A DNA stretch of 64,000 nt from Lactobacillus johnsonii (GTDB taxonomy: Bacteria > Bacillota > Bacilli > Lactobacillales > Lactobacillaceae), in assembly GCF_013487865.1 (NCBI RefSeq), contig NZ_CP047409.1:1798001-1862000 (forward strand). The letters are read 5' to 3'. The translations under genes and the position numbers were made by a program. The notes below the pieces were generated by a model. That model was not told the origin of the DNA. It saw only the letters and a list, made by a program, of their open reading frames with translations, and did no database searches. Of the stretch, positions 28,317-36,926 are shown in pieces; positions within the stretch are counted from its first letter, which is position 1, and each line of letters begins with the position of its first letter.

Positions 28317-29729
28317 ATGACTTCTCCTGTTGGACGTTCATCTTGTACATCTATTTTAATCGGTAAAAAAGCTACTGTAGACGGTAGTGTGATTATCGGC
28401 CGAAATGAAGATGCTAAAACTGCTTGGCCAAAGCATCTTGCTTTTAATTCGCATCAAACAATTAAAAATAATATTTTTAAGTCAAAAGACAATAAGTTTC
28501 AGATGGAATTACCTAACGACCTTTTTTCTTACTCTTCTACTCCTGAATGGACAGATAAATATGGAGTATTTGAAGAAGATGGAATCAATGAATATCACGT
28601 TGCAATGAGCGCTACTGAAAGTGCCTATGCTAATGATCGTGTAATGGCTATGGATCCTTTTGATGAAGAAAAAGGTATCTTAGAAGAAGCAATGGTAACA
28701 GTTGTTTTACCATATATTAAATCTGCTCGCGAAGGTGTAGAACGTTTAGGAAAAATTGTTCAAAAGCACGGTGCAGCAGAAGCGGATGGAATTTTATTCG
28801 CAGATAGAAATGAAGCTTGGTATATGGAAATTGGCTCTGGCCATCATTATGTTGCTCAACGCATCCCCGACGATTCATACGCAGTAGTTGCTAATCAATT
28901 AGCAATTCAAATCATTGATTTCAACGATAAAGACAATTTTATAACTTCTCCTGGAATTCAAGAATTTGTTTACCAAAATAATCTTTGGCCAAAAGATAAA
29001 CCATTTAATTTTAGATTGATTTTTGGTACGCATGATGATTCGGATTTAACCTATAACACACCTCGTGTTTGGAGCGGTCAAAAGCTTCTAACGCCTTCCA
29101 TAAATCAAGATCCAGAAAGTTTTAATTTACCATTTATTAGAAAGCCTGATCATCCTGTATCTATTCAAGACGCTCAACGCGTTTTAAGCGATCACTTTAA
29201 TGGAACCCAGTATGACCTAACTAATTCTAAAAACGAAGGTCAACCTGCCTATCGTCCAATTGCTGTAGCTACTACTCAAGAATCTCACCTCCTGCAACTT
29301 AGAGAAGAAGATATGACTCATTGGCTAGCAATGGGAATTGCCGCACAAAGTATTTACATTCCTTTTTACCCACAAGGAACTAAAGTACCAACTATGTTCA
29401 AGTATGGTAAAGAAGAATTTTCAACTAATTCTGCTTACTGGGTATTTAAAATGGCTAGCGTTTTAGTAGATCGAAATTGGAATAAATATGCAACTAATTT
29501 AGTTAATACACAAAAAGCAACGAATCTATCTTTAAATAAGCTACGAGCTGAATATGATAAGAAATTGACTCAAGAAAAAGATGAGGTTAAAAAAGTAGAG
29601 TTAGTAAACGAAGCTAATAAAAAATTAGCTGATGTTGCTATTAAGAACTATCAAAAATTAAATGCTAAATTAATTACTGCTCAAACTGCCGATTCACCAC
29701 TTCGGTTTAAGATTGATCCTAATTTGTAG
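28317..29729 (+). CDS. pepD: C69-family dipeptidase (PepD)
   Basis: Ntn-hydrolase dipeptidase of about 470 residues, cleaving a broad range of dipeptides in the cytosol. The N-terminal nucleophile motif SSCTSILIGKKATVDGSVIIGRNED (in two parts: Cys10, then GRNEDA) is typical of Lactobacillus PepD. The ATG at 28317 is preferred over the GTG at 28308 because AAAG at 28303-28306 is at proper spacing only for the ATG. Family members normally have the Cys closer to the N-terminus, so a short propeptide may be removed. Monocistronic with a strong terminator. Confidence 0.9.
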   Translation: MTSPVGRSSCTSILIGKKATVDGSVIIGRNEDAKTAWPKHLAFNSHQTIKNNIFKSKDNKFQMELPNDLFSYSSTPEWTDKYGVFEEDGINEYHVAMSATESAYANDRVMAMDPFDEEKGILEEAMVTVVLPYIKSAREGVERLGKIVQKHGAAEADGILFADRNEAWYMEIGSGHHYVAQRIPDDSYAVVANQLAIQIIDFNDKDNFITSPGIQEFVYQNNLWPKDKPFNFRLIFGTHDDSDLTYNTPRVWSGQKLLTPSINQDPESFNLPFIRKPDHPVSIQDAQRVLSDHFNGTQYDLTNSKNEGQPAYRPIAVATTQESHLLQLREEDMTHWLAMGIAAQSIYIPFYPQGTKVPTMFKYGKEEFSTNSAYWVFKMASVLVDRNWNKYATNLVNTQKATNLSLNKLRAEYDKKLTQEKDEVKKVELVNEANKKLADVAIKNYQKLNAKLITAQTADSPLRFKIDPNL

Positions 29730-29738
29730 AATTGAAAT

Positions 29739-29776
29739 AAAACACGTAGGTACAAAATTTTATACCTACGTGTTTT
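29739..29776. terminator. Bidirectional terminator between pepD and the ABC operon
   Basis: Perfect 14-bp arms AAAACACGTAGGTA ... TACCTACGTGTTTT with a 10-nt loop between convergent genes. Confidence 0.9.
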
Positions 29777-29779
29777 TGT

Positions 29780-30457
29780 TTATTCTTTTTTCAAGCTCAA
29801 ACGCCCATCTAACATTTTATAAATCTTATCCGAATACTTATTAAGTCTTAAATCATGAGTAACTAAAATAATAGCCTTTTCTTTTTGCTTAGCTAAAGTC
29901 TTAAATAGTTTTCCCACTTCTTCAACTTTTTCACTATCTAATGAAGCAGTAGGTTCATCAGCTAAAATAATGGCTGGATCTGCATATAGTGCTCTTGCAA
30001 TTGCCACTCTTTGCTGCTGACCACCTGATAATTCCTTAGGATATTTATTTACTAGTTTAGAAATTCCTAATTCATCTAACAATCCATCAAGAGCTTCTTT
30101 ACTTAAATTACCGGTCTTTTTAACCTTATCTACTAAAATAAACTGTTCCCTAACAGTTAAATAAGGCACTAAATTATAAGCCTGTAAGACAAAGCCAATT
30201 TTATCTAGACGTAGTGCATCAGCTTGTTTAGGAGAATAGTTAGTTACGTTATCTCCTCCAATAAATACTTCACCCGAAGTAGGCTTCTGTAGTGCTCCTG
30301 CAATTGTTAGGAAAGTACTCTTGCCGGCGCCAGAAGGTCCTTCAATTAAGACAACCTCACCTTTTTGAGCTTCAAAATTTATATTTTTTAGAGCATTAAC
30401 CTTGGCATCTCCTTGACCATAGGATTTACTTACATCTTTTAATTCAATTACTGACAT
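29780..30457 (-). CDS. ABC transporter ATP-binding protein, MacB/LolD type
   Basis: ATPase of 225 residues: Walker A GPSGAGKST (about 39-47), signature LSGGQQQRVAIARAL, Walker B IILADEPTASLD, switch His in LVTHD. It pairs with the FtsX-fold permease 14 bp upstream. Such systems expel peptides or drugs by a mechanotransmission mechanism. Last gene of a tetR-permease-ATPase operon. Confidence 0.9.
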   Translation of the reverse strand: MSVIELKDVSKSYGQGDAKVNALKNINFEAQKGEVVLIEGPSGAGKSTFLTIAGALQKPTSGEVFIGGDNVTNYSPKQADALRLDKIGFVLQAYNLVPYLTVREQFILVDKVKKTGNLSKEALDGLLDELGISKLVNKYPKELSGGQQQRVAIARALYADPAIILADEPTASLDSEKVEEVGKLFKTLAKQKEKAIILVTHDLRLNKYSDKIYKMLDGRLSLKKE

Positions 30458-30471
30458 ATAAATTTCCTCCC

Positions 30472-31524
30472 TTACACAGCTTTTGAAGGGTCAACCTTAA
30501 GAATTGATCGAATTGGAATTAATCCACCTATTACTCCCATTACAATCATCCCGGCAAATGTTGAAATCATGATCCATGGGGCAAAATCGATTGGTACAGT
30601 AGCTGGCATTACGCTAACAGTAAGCAGCATTAAAAGATATGCTAAGACCGTACCTATAATTACTAAAATTAATGATTGACTAAGAGTAGCGCCAATTAAT
30701 GTCTTGCTTGGGATACCTTGTGCTCTTAAAACAGCATAATTTGGCATTTTTTGAATAGTTAAAATGTATAAAAATACTGCAATCACAATCAACGAAATTA
30801 CGAATAGAAAACCAATCATTAATTCAAAAGTTGAGTTTTGGGCTGTATAACCAGGCAATTTATTAACAAAAGTCTGCTTATCATAAGATCTAACATTCTT
30901 AGCTTTAAAATCTAAGTTTTTCTTAGAAATAATTCCGGAAGTTTCAACATTCGGAGCCATTGGTCTTAATTTTTTCCACGCTGTCATCGTACCATAAGCA
31001 ATTGGCGCAATATTAATCTTGGCATTTTTTAAGAAACCAACAATTTTGTACTTTTGATCACTACCATTTAGAGTTACTTTGTCGCCCAAGCGATAACCAC
31101 GATTCCAGAGAATTTGATCAACAGCTATTTCGTCATCATGCTTTGCTTTACGACCAGAAACCACTTCCAAATCTTTATAAATGTATTCATCTTTATTTAA
31201 TCCAATAAATTGAGCTGAAACTGTTTGATGTTTCTTTTCTTTCATTACAATCGGAACTATTCCGATATAGCTATCATTTTTTGTCTTTTTAAAATCTTTT
31301 AGATTTTCTTTAGTTAGTAAAGACTGGTTTAAACTTACATTCGAATTGTCATTCAAAACAACTGATTGAGTTTGCCAGCTATTAACTGCTTGTGTATTTT
31401 CTGAAGCTAGACCTACTGACAATGATGACAGCATAAAAATTAAATATGCAATTAAAAATATCATCAATGTAATTAAGCCGTACCGTAGCTTCTCATATTT
31501 TATTTCTTTTAGAGCTAAAAACAT
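30472..31524 (-). CDS. FtsX-like ABC permease
   Basis: Permease of 350 residues with the MacB/FtsX layout: helix 1 at about 17-37, a large extracytoplasmic domain (about 40-225), then three helices (about 232-252, 275-300 and 315-340). It ends in the conserved GGLIPIRSILKVDPSKAV. Partner of the following ATPase and under the TetR regulator 6 bp upstream. Confidence 0.87.
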   Translation of the reverse strand: MFLALKEIKYEKLRYGLITLMIFLIAYLIFMLSSLSVGLASENTQAVNSWQTQSVVLNDNSNVSLNQSLLTKENLKDFKKTKNDSYIGIVPIVMKEKKHQTVSAQFIGLNKDEYIYKDLEVVSGRKAKHDDEIAVDQILWNRGYRLGDKVTLNGSDQKYKIVGFLKNAKINIAPIAYGTMTAWKKLRPMAPNVETSGIISKKNLDFKAKNVRSYDKQTFVNKLPGYTAQNSTFELMIGFLFVISLIVIAVFLYILTIQKMPNYAVLRAQGIPSKTLIGATLSQSLILVIIGTVLAYLLMLLTVSVMPATVPIDFAPWIMISTFAGMIVMGVIGGLIPIRSILKVDPSKAV

Positions 31525-31530
31525 TTTTGC

Positions 31531-32052
31531 CTACTTCCTTTGTAATAAACATAAACTTTCATGGTATCTGTTTAGAATTTTTTCTTTCTTCTCTTTATTA
31601 AATAAAGCTAAATATATTGCTTCATGAGTTAAAACCATGGCAGCCCAGACTTGAGAGTCGAGATTAAGAAAAGCATCCTTCTGCTTTTTATCATCTCCAA
31701 GAAAAGCTTGATTCTGGCTAAGATGTAATTTGATAAGATCAAAATACATACTATTTTCAGTCTGATTAATAAAATCAACTGTCATCTTATAAAAAGATTC
31801 GGGATCAAACTCTCTTAACCTTGTTGGAAGTCCCATATGAACTTCTTTCATCGCAAGACGATAAAGATAAGTATATGCACCTTTTAAATCGCCAAAATAC
31901 TTATAAAATGCTCCTCTAGCAATTCCAGCATCCTTCACAATTCGTGCTACTTGTCCCTTAGCTAAGGGATAAGTACTAAATTCTTTTAATAGCGCGCCTT
32001 CAATCTTTTGTTTCTTTTCATCCGAAAGATTTATAAAAGTTTCACTAACCAT
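31531..32052 (-). CDS. TetR-family regulator of the adjacent ABC exporter
   Basis: Regulator of 173 residues, first gene of the operon. The HTH contains GQVARIVKDAGIARGAFYKYFGD, with the TetR AFYKYF turn. Two matching 13-bp palindromes on its own promoter (32067-32079, 32111-32123) strongly suggest autorepression and control of the exporter. The start has a strong ribosome site (AAGGAGGGGAGG just before the ATG). The inducer is unknown. Confidence 0.9.
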   Translation of the reverse strand: MVSETFINLSDEKKQKIEGALLKEFSTYPLAKGQVARIVKDAGIARGAFYKYFGDLKGAYTYLYRLAMKEVHMGLPTRLREFDPESFYKMTVDFINQTENSMYFDLIKLHLSQNQAFLGDDKKQKDAFLNLDSQVWAAMVLTHEAIYLALFNKEKKEKILNRYHESLCLLQRK

Positions 32053-32066
32053 GCCTCCCCTCCTTG

Positions 32067-32123
32067 TGACACCGTGTCATTTTAAATGTGTCTTAAGTCT
32101 ATTACTAAAGTGACACTGTGTCA
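32067..32123 (-). promoter_or_regulatory. TetR promoter with two palindromic operators
   Basis: TGACACCGTGTCA at 32067-32079 and TGACACTGTGTCA at 32111-32123 differ only at the central base, with centres 44 bp apart (about four helical turns). On the minus strand TTGACA (32124-32119) overlaps the upstream operator, and TAGACT follows after 17 nt (32101-32096). The second operator lies just after the expected start point, so a repressor would block both ends of the promoter. Confidence 0.82.
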
Positions 32124-32139
32124 ACATATAGATATAAAA

Positions 32140-32176
32140 AATGCTTAATTTCGATAAGATATCAAAATCAAGCATT
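32140..32176 (-). terminator. Terminator after the histidine phosphatase pair
   Basis: ATGCTTAATTTCGATA ... TATCAAAATCAAGCAT arms with two wobble-compatible differences, 8 bp past the stop at 32184. Confidence 0.7.
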
Positions 32177-32183
32177 AAATTTA

Positions 32184-32783
32184 TTATGCTAAAACGCGAT
32201 TGTAGTAAACCAAAGTTCCATATTCTTGATTAATGTCTAATTCTGCTAGACCACAATTTTGCATTTGGTCAAAATACTTAATATCGCCATTAGTTAAAAA
32301 ATGAGCACAAATCATTCGACTTACTACACCATGACAAACTACTAAAACTGTATCATTAGCATGTTCTTTATATAAATCATCAAAAAATGCAGCAATTCTT
32401 TCTCTAAAATCTTCACGCTTCTCCACATCTGAAGCGTATTTATAGATATTATCGTTAATCAATCCTTTACTATTAAATGCATCTGGATACTTTTTACGAT
32501 ATTCCGAAGAAGATTTTCCATCCCAAGAACCATAGTTTAGTTCTTCAATCCGCTTATCGATTGTTATTGGGGTCTTATCTCCCACAAAAATCCTTGCAGT
32601 TTGTTGAGCTCTCTTTAATGGGCTTGCATACACTGCATCAAATTGACTAGGATCAAAATTCTTAGCAGCTTTTTCTGCATAAGCGCGCCCTTCCTTACTT
32701 AAATCAGGATCAACACTTGATCCTTGAATCATTCCTTGTTTATTTAATTCAGTAGTTCCATGACGTAAAATTACTACTCGCAT
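32184..32783 (-). CDS. Histidine phosphatase family protein (phosphoglycerate mutase-like)
   Basis: Phosphohydrolase of 199 residues. The catalytic RHG motif is at the N-terminus (VVILRHGTTELN) and the second His is in VVCHGVVSRM; YASPLKRAQQTA is the phosphate-pocket segment. It is 6 bp after a homologue, so probably a tandem duplicate. It is too short for the glycolytic mutase GpmA; the substrate is unknown. Confidence 0.87.
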   Translation of the reverse strand: MRVVILRHGTTELNKQGMIQGSSVDPDLSKEGRAYAEKAAKNFDPSQFDAVYASPLKRAQQTARIFVGDKTPITIDKRIEELNYGSWDGKSSSEYRKKYPDAFNSKGLINDNIYKYASDVEKREDFRERIAAFFDDLYKEHANDTVLVVCHGVVSRMICAHFLTNGDIKYFDQMQNCGLAELDINQEYGTLVYYNRVLA

Positions 32784-32789
32784 AACATA

Positions 32790-33416
32790 TTACCTCTTAA
32801 TTCCGTAATACAAGGGTTCCGTCCGATTAAAGGTCATTAATCTTGGTCGCTCAATATCATTTTTTTCAAAATGAAGTTCAGTAAAACTAACATTTCTTAC
32901 TGTCATTACATCTTCAATTTTTAGTTTAAACCACCGAGCTATTAAACTCCTAATCACAAATCCGTGACAAACAATCATAATTGTCTTGTCATTAGCATCG
33001 GGTTGAATATCAGATAAAAATTCTTCAACTCGATCTGCTACTTGACTAAAAGTTTCACCATTTTCAGCGTATTCTGCATATTTACTATTAATAGTTCCTA
33101 AATCATCGAAGGCATCAGGATATTTTATCTTAAGTTCTTCGGCATGTTGGCCGTCCCAAGAGCCAAAATTCATTTCTCTAAGTCGATCATCAGTAATAAT
33201 CTCTTTTTGAAAATCAGTTAAAATTTGAGCTGTTCTTTTAGCTCTAATTAATGGACTTGCATATACTCGATCAAGTTTACTATTGTCAATTAACTTACTT
33301 ACTTCTTCTACTTGTTTAACACCTGCTTGGCTTAAGTTAGGGTTACTAGTACCGCCAGAGATCACATCAGAAGTATTATGTTCACTAACCCCATGTCTTA
33401 CTAATAACAGATCCAT
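32790..33416 (-). CDS. Histidine phosphatase family protein (paralogue)
   Basis: Phosphohydrolase of 208 residues: LLVRHGVSEHN at the N-terminus, YASPLIRAKRTAQ, and MIVCHGFVIRSL near residue 150. It shares the MNFGSWDG block with the next gene (LNYGSWDG). First gene of the pair. Confidence 0.87.
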   Translation of the reverse strand: MDLLLVRHGVSEHNTSDVISGGTSNPNLSQAGVKQVEEVSKLIDNSKLDRVYASPLIRAKRTAQILTDFQKEIITDDRLREMNFGSWDGQHAEELKIKYPDAFDDLGTINSKYAEYAENGETFSQVADRVEEFLSDIQPDANDKTIMIVCHGFVIRSLIARWFKLKIEDVMTVRNVSFTELHFEKNDIERPRLMTFNRTEPLYYGIKR

Positions 33417-33535
33417 TTCATCACAATCCTTTATATTTTATCCAAGAAAATATTATACTAAAATTTATTAAGCTACTAAATTATCTCACATGTCAGACTC
33501 TAATAAAGTTAGACAAAAAGAAAGTAGGCATTAAT

Positions 33536-34285
33536 ATGGCAACAATTACACTTGAACGTGATGGATTACAATTAGTTGGAACTCGAGAAGAACCTTTCGG
33601 AGAAATATATGATATGGCAATTATTTTTCATGGTTTTACCGCTAACCGTAATACTTCTTTGCTAAGAGAAATTGCTAACAGTCTTCGTGATGAAAATATT
33701 GCTAGTGTTCGTTTTGACTTTAATGGACATGGTGATTCAGATGGTAAGTTTGAAAATATGACTGTTTTAAATGAAATTGAAGACGCAAATGCCATTTTAA
33801 ATTACGTTAAAACAGATCCGCATGTACGTAATATTTATCTAGTGGGTCATTCTCAAGGCGGTGTTGTTGCTTCAATGTTAGCGGGACTTTATCTTGACCT
33901 AATAAAAAAGGTGGTACTCCTAGCACCAGCTGCCACTTTAAAAAGTGATGCTCTTGAAGGTAATACACAAGGAGTTACCTATAATCCAGACCATATCCCA
34001 GACCGTCTCCCTTTTAAAGATTTAACCCTAGGTGGATTTTACTTACGCATTGCTCAACAATTGCCTATTTATGAAGTATCTGCTCAATTTACTAAACCTG
34101 TCTGCTTAATCCACGGTACAGATAATACTGTTGTTTCCCCTAATGCCTCAAAGAAATACGATCAAATTTATCAAGACAGCACTTTACACTTAATCGAAGG
34201 TGCAGACCATTGTTTTAGTGATAACTATCAAAAAAATGTTTCTGACTTAACTACAGAATTTTTACAGAATAATAATGCTTTTTAA
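33536..34285 (+). CDS. Cinnamoyl (feruloyl) esterase, LJ0536-type, with altered catalytic Asp
   Basis: Alpha/beta hydrolase of 249 residues that I recognise as an allele of L. johnsonii LJ0536, which hydrolyses ferulate, caffeate and chlorogenate esters. The oxyanion region FHGFTANR, nucleophile elbow GHSQGG (Ser106) and catalytic His225 (GADHCF) are present, and the lid insert (about 130-185) is kept. The acid of the triad, Asp197 in LJ0536, is Asn here: codon AAT in HGTDNTVV (34124-34126). This single G-to-A type change would be expected to impair activity. Monocistronic with a terminator shared with yaaA. Confidence 0.9.
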   Translation: MATITLERDGLQLVGTREEPFGEIYDMAIIFHGFTANRNTSLLREIANSLRDENIASVRFDFNGHGDSDGKFENMTVLNEIEDANAILNYVKTDPHVRNIYLVGHSQGGVVASMLAGLYLDLIKKVVLLAPAATLKSDALEGNTQGVTYNPDHIPDRLPFKDLTLGGFYLRIAQQLPIYEVSAQFTKPVCLIHGTDNTVVSPNASKKYDQIYQDSTLHLIEGADHCFSDNYQKNVSDLTTEFLQNNNAF

Positions 34286-34294
34286 TTTATATAG

Positions 34295-34326
34295 AAAAAG
34301 AGAAATCGTCTGATTTCTCTTTTTTT
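34295..34326. terminator. Bidirectional terminator between esterase and yaaA
   Basis: AAAAAGAGAAATC ... GATTTCTCTTTTT, 13-bp arms and a 4-nt loop between convergent genes. Confidence 0.85.
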
Positions 34327-35070
34327 CTACAATTTTTTAAATATATAATTTTCATTTGAAGAATCTGCTGCTGAAAAAACATAGCCAAAATCAGAAAATT
34401 CTTTTAAATCTTCTGGTCTATTAACTCCTTCTTTAGCCGCAAAGCGAACCATTTCTCCTCGTGCCATCTTAGCATGTGTAGCACTTTGTCTCCACTTTCC
34501 GTTTTTATTTTCTAAAAACTTAATTGTAATCATTTTTTGATTATCCCTTAAATATGGAGAAATCAAACGAGAATACTCTAAAGATGCCAAGCTAATAACT
34601 GTGTCTGTATTAACGAACAACTCTTGGTAAGGGAGATCTTTCCAAAAATTATACAGGCTATAGTATCTAAAGCCCGTCATTTGAGTTTTCAATTCCAAAC
34701 GATAGGGAATTATCCCATCAAAAGGTCTCAAAATACCATAAAAGCCTGACAAAATACGCAAATGATCTTGAAGATAGTCTAATCCTTCTTGGGGTAAAAC
34801 ATCCCCAGCCAAATACTGATACTGGATTCCTGAAAAGGCTAAAAGTGCTGGGGTTAAGTTAGAATCAAGCTCACTTGTTAAAAGATTATTTTGGTTTGTA
34901 CGAACAATATTATCATTCGCTTTCCATAGATCTTGTAACTGGTCAAAATTTCTTGTTTTTAAAAAATCTAATAGCTCCTGTGTCTTATCTAAAAAAGCAG
35001 GCTCTGATCTAACCAAAAAAGTATCTTGATCAACTCTCATCTTTTTAGCGGGAGCAATAATTATTTTCAT
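34327..35070 (-). CDS. yaaA: Peroxide stress protein YaaA (DUF328 family)
   Basis: Family member of about 247 residues. The N-terminus MKIIIAPAKKM and internal LSGFYGILRPFDGIIPYRLE are diagnostic, as is the C-terminal KMARGEMVRF. E. coli YaaA lowers free iron under peroxide stress. The ATG at 35070 is chosen because homologues begin there; it lies 5 bp past the stop of the upstream membrane gene (35075), suggesting coupled translation, though its own ribosome site is weak. Confidence 0.9.
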   Translation of the reverse strand: MKIIIAPAKKMRVDQDTFLVRSEPAFLDKTQELLDFLKTRNFDQLQDLWKANDNIVRTNQNNLLTSELDSNLTPALLAFSGIQYQYLAGDVLPQEGLDYLQDHLRILSGFYGILRPFDGIIPYRLELKTQMTGFRYYSLYNFWKDLPYQELFVNTDTVISLASLEYSRLISPYLRDNQKMITIKFLENKNGKWRQSATHAKMARGEMVRFAAKEGVNRPEDLKEFSDFGYVFSAADSSNENYIFKKL

Positions 35071-35074
35071 ATTA

Positions 35075-35434
35075 TTATCTGACATTGGCAACCACAATAA
35101 ATAAAGCAATCAAGCTAATAACTGCCAGAGTAGCAGAAGCAATTAGCTCTATCTTTCTTTTTTTCTTATCTTGCAAGCTAGCTGTAATGTATCTAGCGCT
35201 AGCAGCTGCACTAATAAACAAGAACATAATAAATAGCCATAAAAATAGGCCAATAATGTTAGGGAGTGCCCAGTAAATTTGTAAAGAAACTAAAACTGCT
35301 AAAACAAGTGTACTGATAATTAAGCCACGGAGAAAATTAACATTTTCATGTTTGTGATAATGAAGTACAGTTTGGTAACCAAAATAGACAATGAAACCAA
35401 TGGTAATATATAAAACAATATTAAAAATAATCAT
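35075..35434 (-). CDS. Hypothetical membrane protein, 119 aa
   Basis: Four predicted helices (about 4-20, 35-55, 58-80 and 97-117) with a short basic loop (LQDKKKRK) before the last. No family recognised. It is cotranscribed with yaaA, whose start follows its stop by 5 bp. Confidence 0.7.
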   Translation of the reverse strand: MIIFNIVLYITIGFIVYFGYQTVLHYHKHENVNFLRGLIISTLVLAVLVSLQIYWALPNIIGLFLWLFIMFLFISAAASARYITASLQDKKKRKIELIASATLAVISLIALFIVVANVR

Positions 35435-35549
35435 GTTTTTGTCCCTTCTATAGTCCTACCTAATTATACGTGAAACCATTTTGCTTTGCTTAAAATTTCT
35501 TTTCCACTTATAATCAATCTTGAATATGACATAGAAAGCGAATAGTAAA

Positions 35550-36239
35550 ATGAGTGAAAAAGAAGATTTAAATATTGGACTTGTATTGCAGTATCAAGTT
35601 GCTCCAAAAGGTGTAATTGATGCCGATGCTCTTGTACGTCATGCAAGAGACTGCGGCTTTAGAGGCGTAAGTATCAAAGACGCTAATGATGCACAAATGG
35701 CAGACCTGCAAGCAGCTTGTCAAAAATATACAATTAAGTTTTGTCAAAAAAGACCAGCAGAAAAATTAATTTCTCCTGATGTTCTAGCAAAATTAATCGC
35801 TGCTAGATTAGACGATATGAATATCTATTTCGAAGTTGAATTAAACGCCGATGGATCAATTAAAGCCGAATCAGATCCTGCAATGGGAACTTTGCGTAAT
35901 TGGATTAGTCACTTTGGACATGCTTACTATGAAAGTCGAGCTGACCATGAAATAAAGGCAGATGAAGACAATGTTCATGTCTTTTATAATGCCATTGCTA
36001 AATATCAACGCTACGTTTTCATCCATATTCCACTGGAGGAAAGTATCGAGTTAAAGCATGTTCCTCACGTTGAAGAGGCAGCTTGGATTGATACTAGAAA
36101 TGAAGTGGAGTTCGAACAAGATGGAGACCATTTACGTATTAAACTTAACCGCCAAGAAGACGGTGAAGAATTTTCTGTCTACGGTCTACGTCTACAGCTC
36201 CACCGCCCAGAAGATGATTTAGGTAAAACTGAATATTAA
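35550..36239 (+). CDS. Hypothetical protein, 229 aa, possibly a barrel-like hydrolase relative
   Basis: Not confidently recognised. The N-terminal third (DADALVRHARDCGFRGVSIKD) resembles the alpha/beta units of TIM-barrel glycosidases such as alpha-fucosidases, but the protein is far too short for one and no catalytic pair can be named. The C-terminal part is acidic and beta-rich. No signal peptide. Its terminator has received the IS150-like element. Transcribed alone. Confidence 0.65.
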   Translation: MSEKEDLNIGLVLQYQVAPKGVIDADALVRHARDCGFRGVSIKDANDAQMADLQAACQKYTIKFCQKRPAEKLISPDVLAKLIAARLDDMNIYFEVELNADGSIKAESDPAMGTLRNWISHFGHAYYESRADHEIKADEDNVHVFYNAIAKYQRYVFIHIPLEESIELKHVPHVEEAAWIDTRNEVEFEQDGDHLRIKLNRQEDGEEFSVYGLRLQLHRPEDDLGKTEY

Positions 36240-36243
36240 AAAC

Positions 36244-36285
36244 AAAGAAGATATCAAAGTAACTTTTGCTAAGATATCTTCTTTT
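36244..36285 (+). terminator. Terminator whose T tract was split by the IS3 element
   Basis: AAGAAGATATC ... GATATCTTCTT arms followed by four T's. The IS left end begins at 36285 within the T tract; the remaining T's lie right of the element at 37779. Confidence 0.8.
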
Positions 36286-36339
36286 GAAGTGCCTCATAAT
36301 TGTTAGACATAAAATCTAATAATTATGAGGTATTTTTTT

Positions 36340-36873
36340 ATGACCAAATATTCGACTGAATTAAAAATTGAAATTGTTTCCAAATATTTAAATCATGAAG
36401 ATTTAATAAAAGGTTTAGCTAAACAATATAATATTCATTGGACTCTTATTCGTAGGCGGGTTGATAAGGCTAAGTGTCAAGGTTTAGCTGCCTTATCTGT
36501 TAAACATACTAAAACTACTTATTCTTCTGACTCTAGGCTAAATGTGGTACGCTACTATTTAACACATTCTATTGGAGTTTCAAAGGTAGCGGCTAAGTTT
36601 AATATTAGTGATTCTCAAGTATACAATTGGGCTAAAAAGTTCAATGAAGAAGGATACGCTGGGCTGCTGCCTAAACAGAAAGGTCGGCCTAGGAAAGTGC
36701 CTAAAAAGAGTAAGAAGACAACTAAAAAGTTAGAACTTAGTGAAAAGCAAAAGTATGAAGAAAAAATTCTTAAGCAGGAAGCTGAATTAGAAAGACTTAG
36801 AGTGGAAAATCTTGTCTTAAAAAAAGTGGCTGCCCGATATCCACGTTATCCAACAAACAAAAAACACAATTAA
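36340..36873 (+). CDS. IS150-like transposase OrfA
   Basis: DNA-binding part of an IS3 transposase, about 177 residues. Two helix-turn-helix units are visible (LIKGLAKQYNIHWTLIRRRV and GVSKVAAKFNISDSQVYNWAKKF), followed by a basic linker (about 110-135) and a leucine-zipper-like coil (KQEAELERLRVENLVLKK). The ATG at 36340 has GAGG 10 nt upstream, so it is preferred over the one at 36325. OrfA ends shortly after the slippery A-run. Confidence 0.88.
   Translation: MTKYSTELKIEIVSKYLNHEDLIKGLAKQYNIHWTLIRRRVDKAKCQGLAALSVKHTKTTYSSDSRLNVVRYYLTHSIGVSKVAAKFNISDSQVYNWAKKFNEEGYAGLLPKQKGRPRKVPKKSKKTTKKLELSEKQKYEEKILKQEAELERLRVENLVLKKVAARYPRYPTNKKHN
36819..36826 (+). promoter_or_regulatory. Programmed -1 frameshift site of the IS3 element
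   Basis: Seven A's then G, in the OrfA frame read as A AAA AAA G (codons at 36820 and 36823). A -1 slip puts ribosomes into a frame that is open from 36825 through the OrfB start region to 37742, giving the OrfAB transposase. Confidence 0.75.
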
Positions 36874-36926
36874 TACAGGATATTCGGGCAAAACACCATC
36901 AAATTAAACTTAAGGTCTTATTTAAG

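Noticed and set aside
35464-35646. 60-codon minus-strand ORF over the start of the 229-aa gene
   Set aside because: Antisense shadow with poor composition; the plus-strand gene and its spacing fit better.
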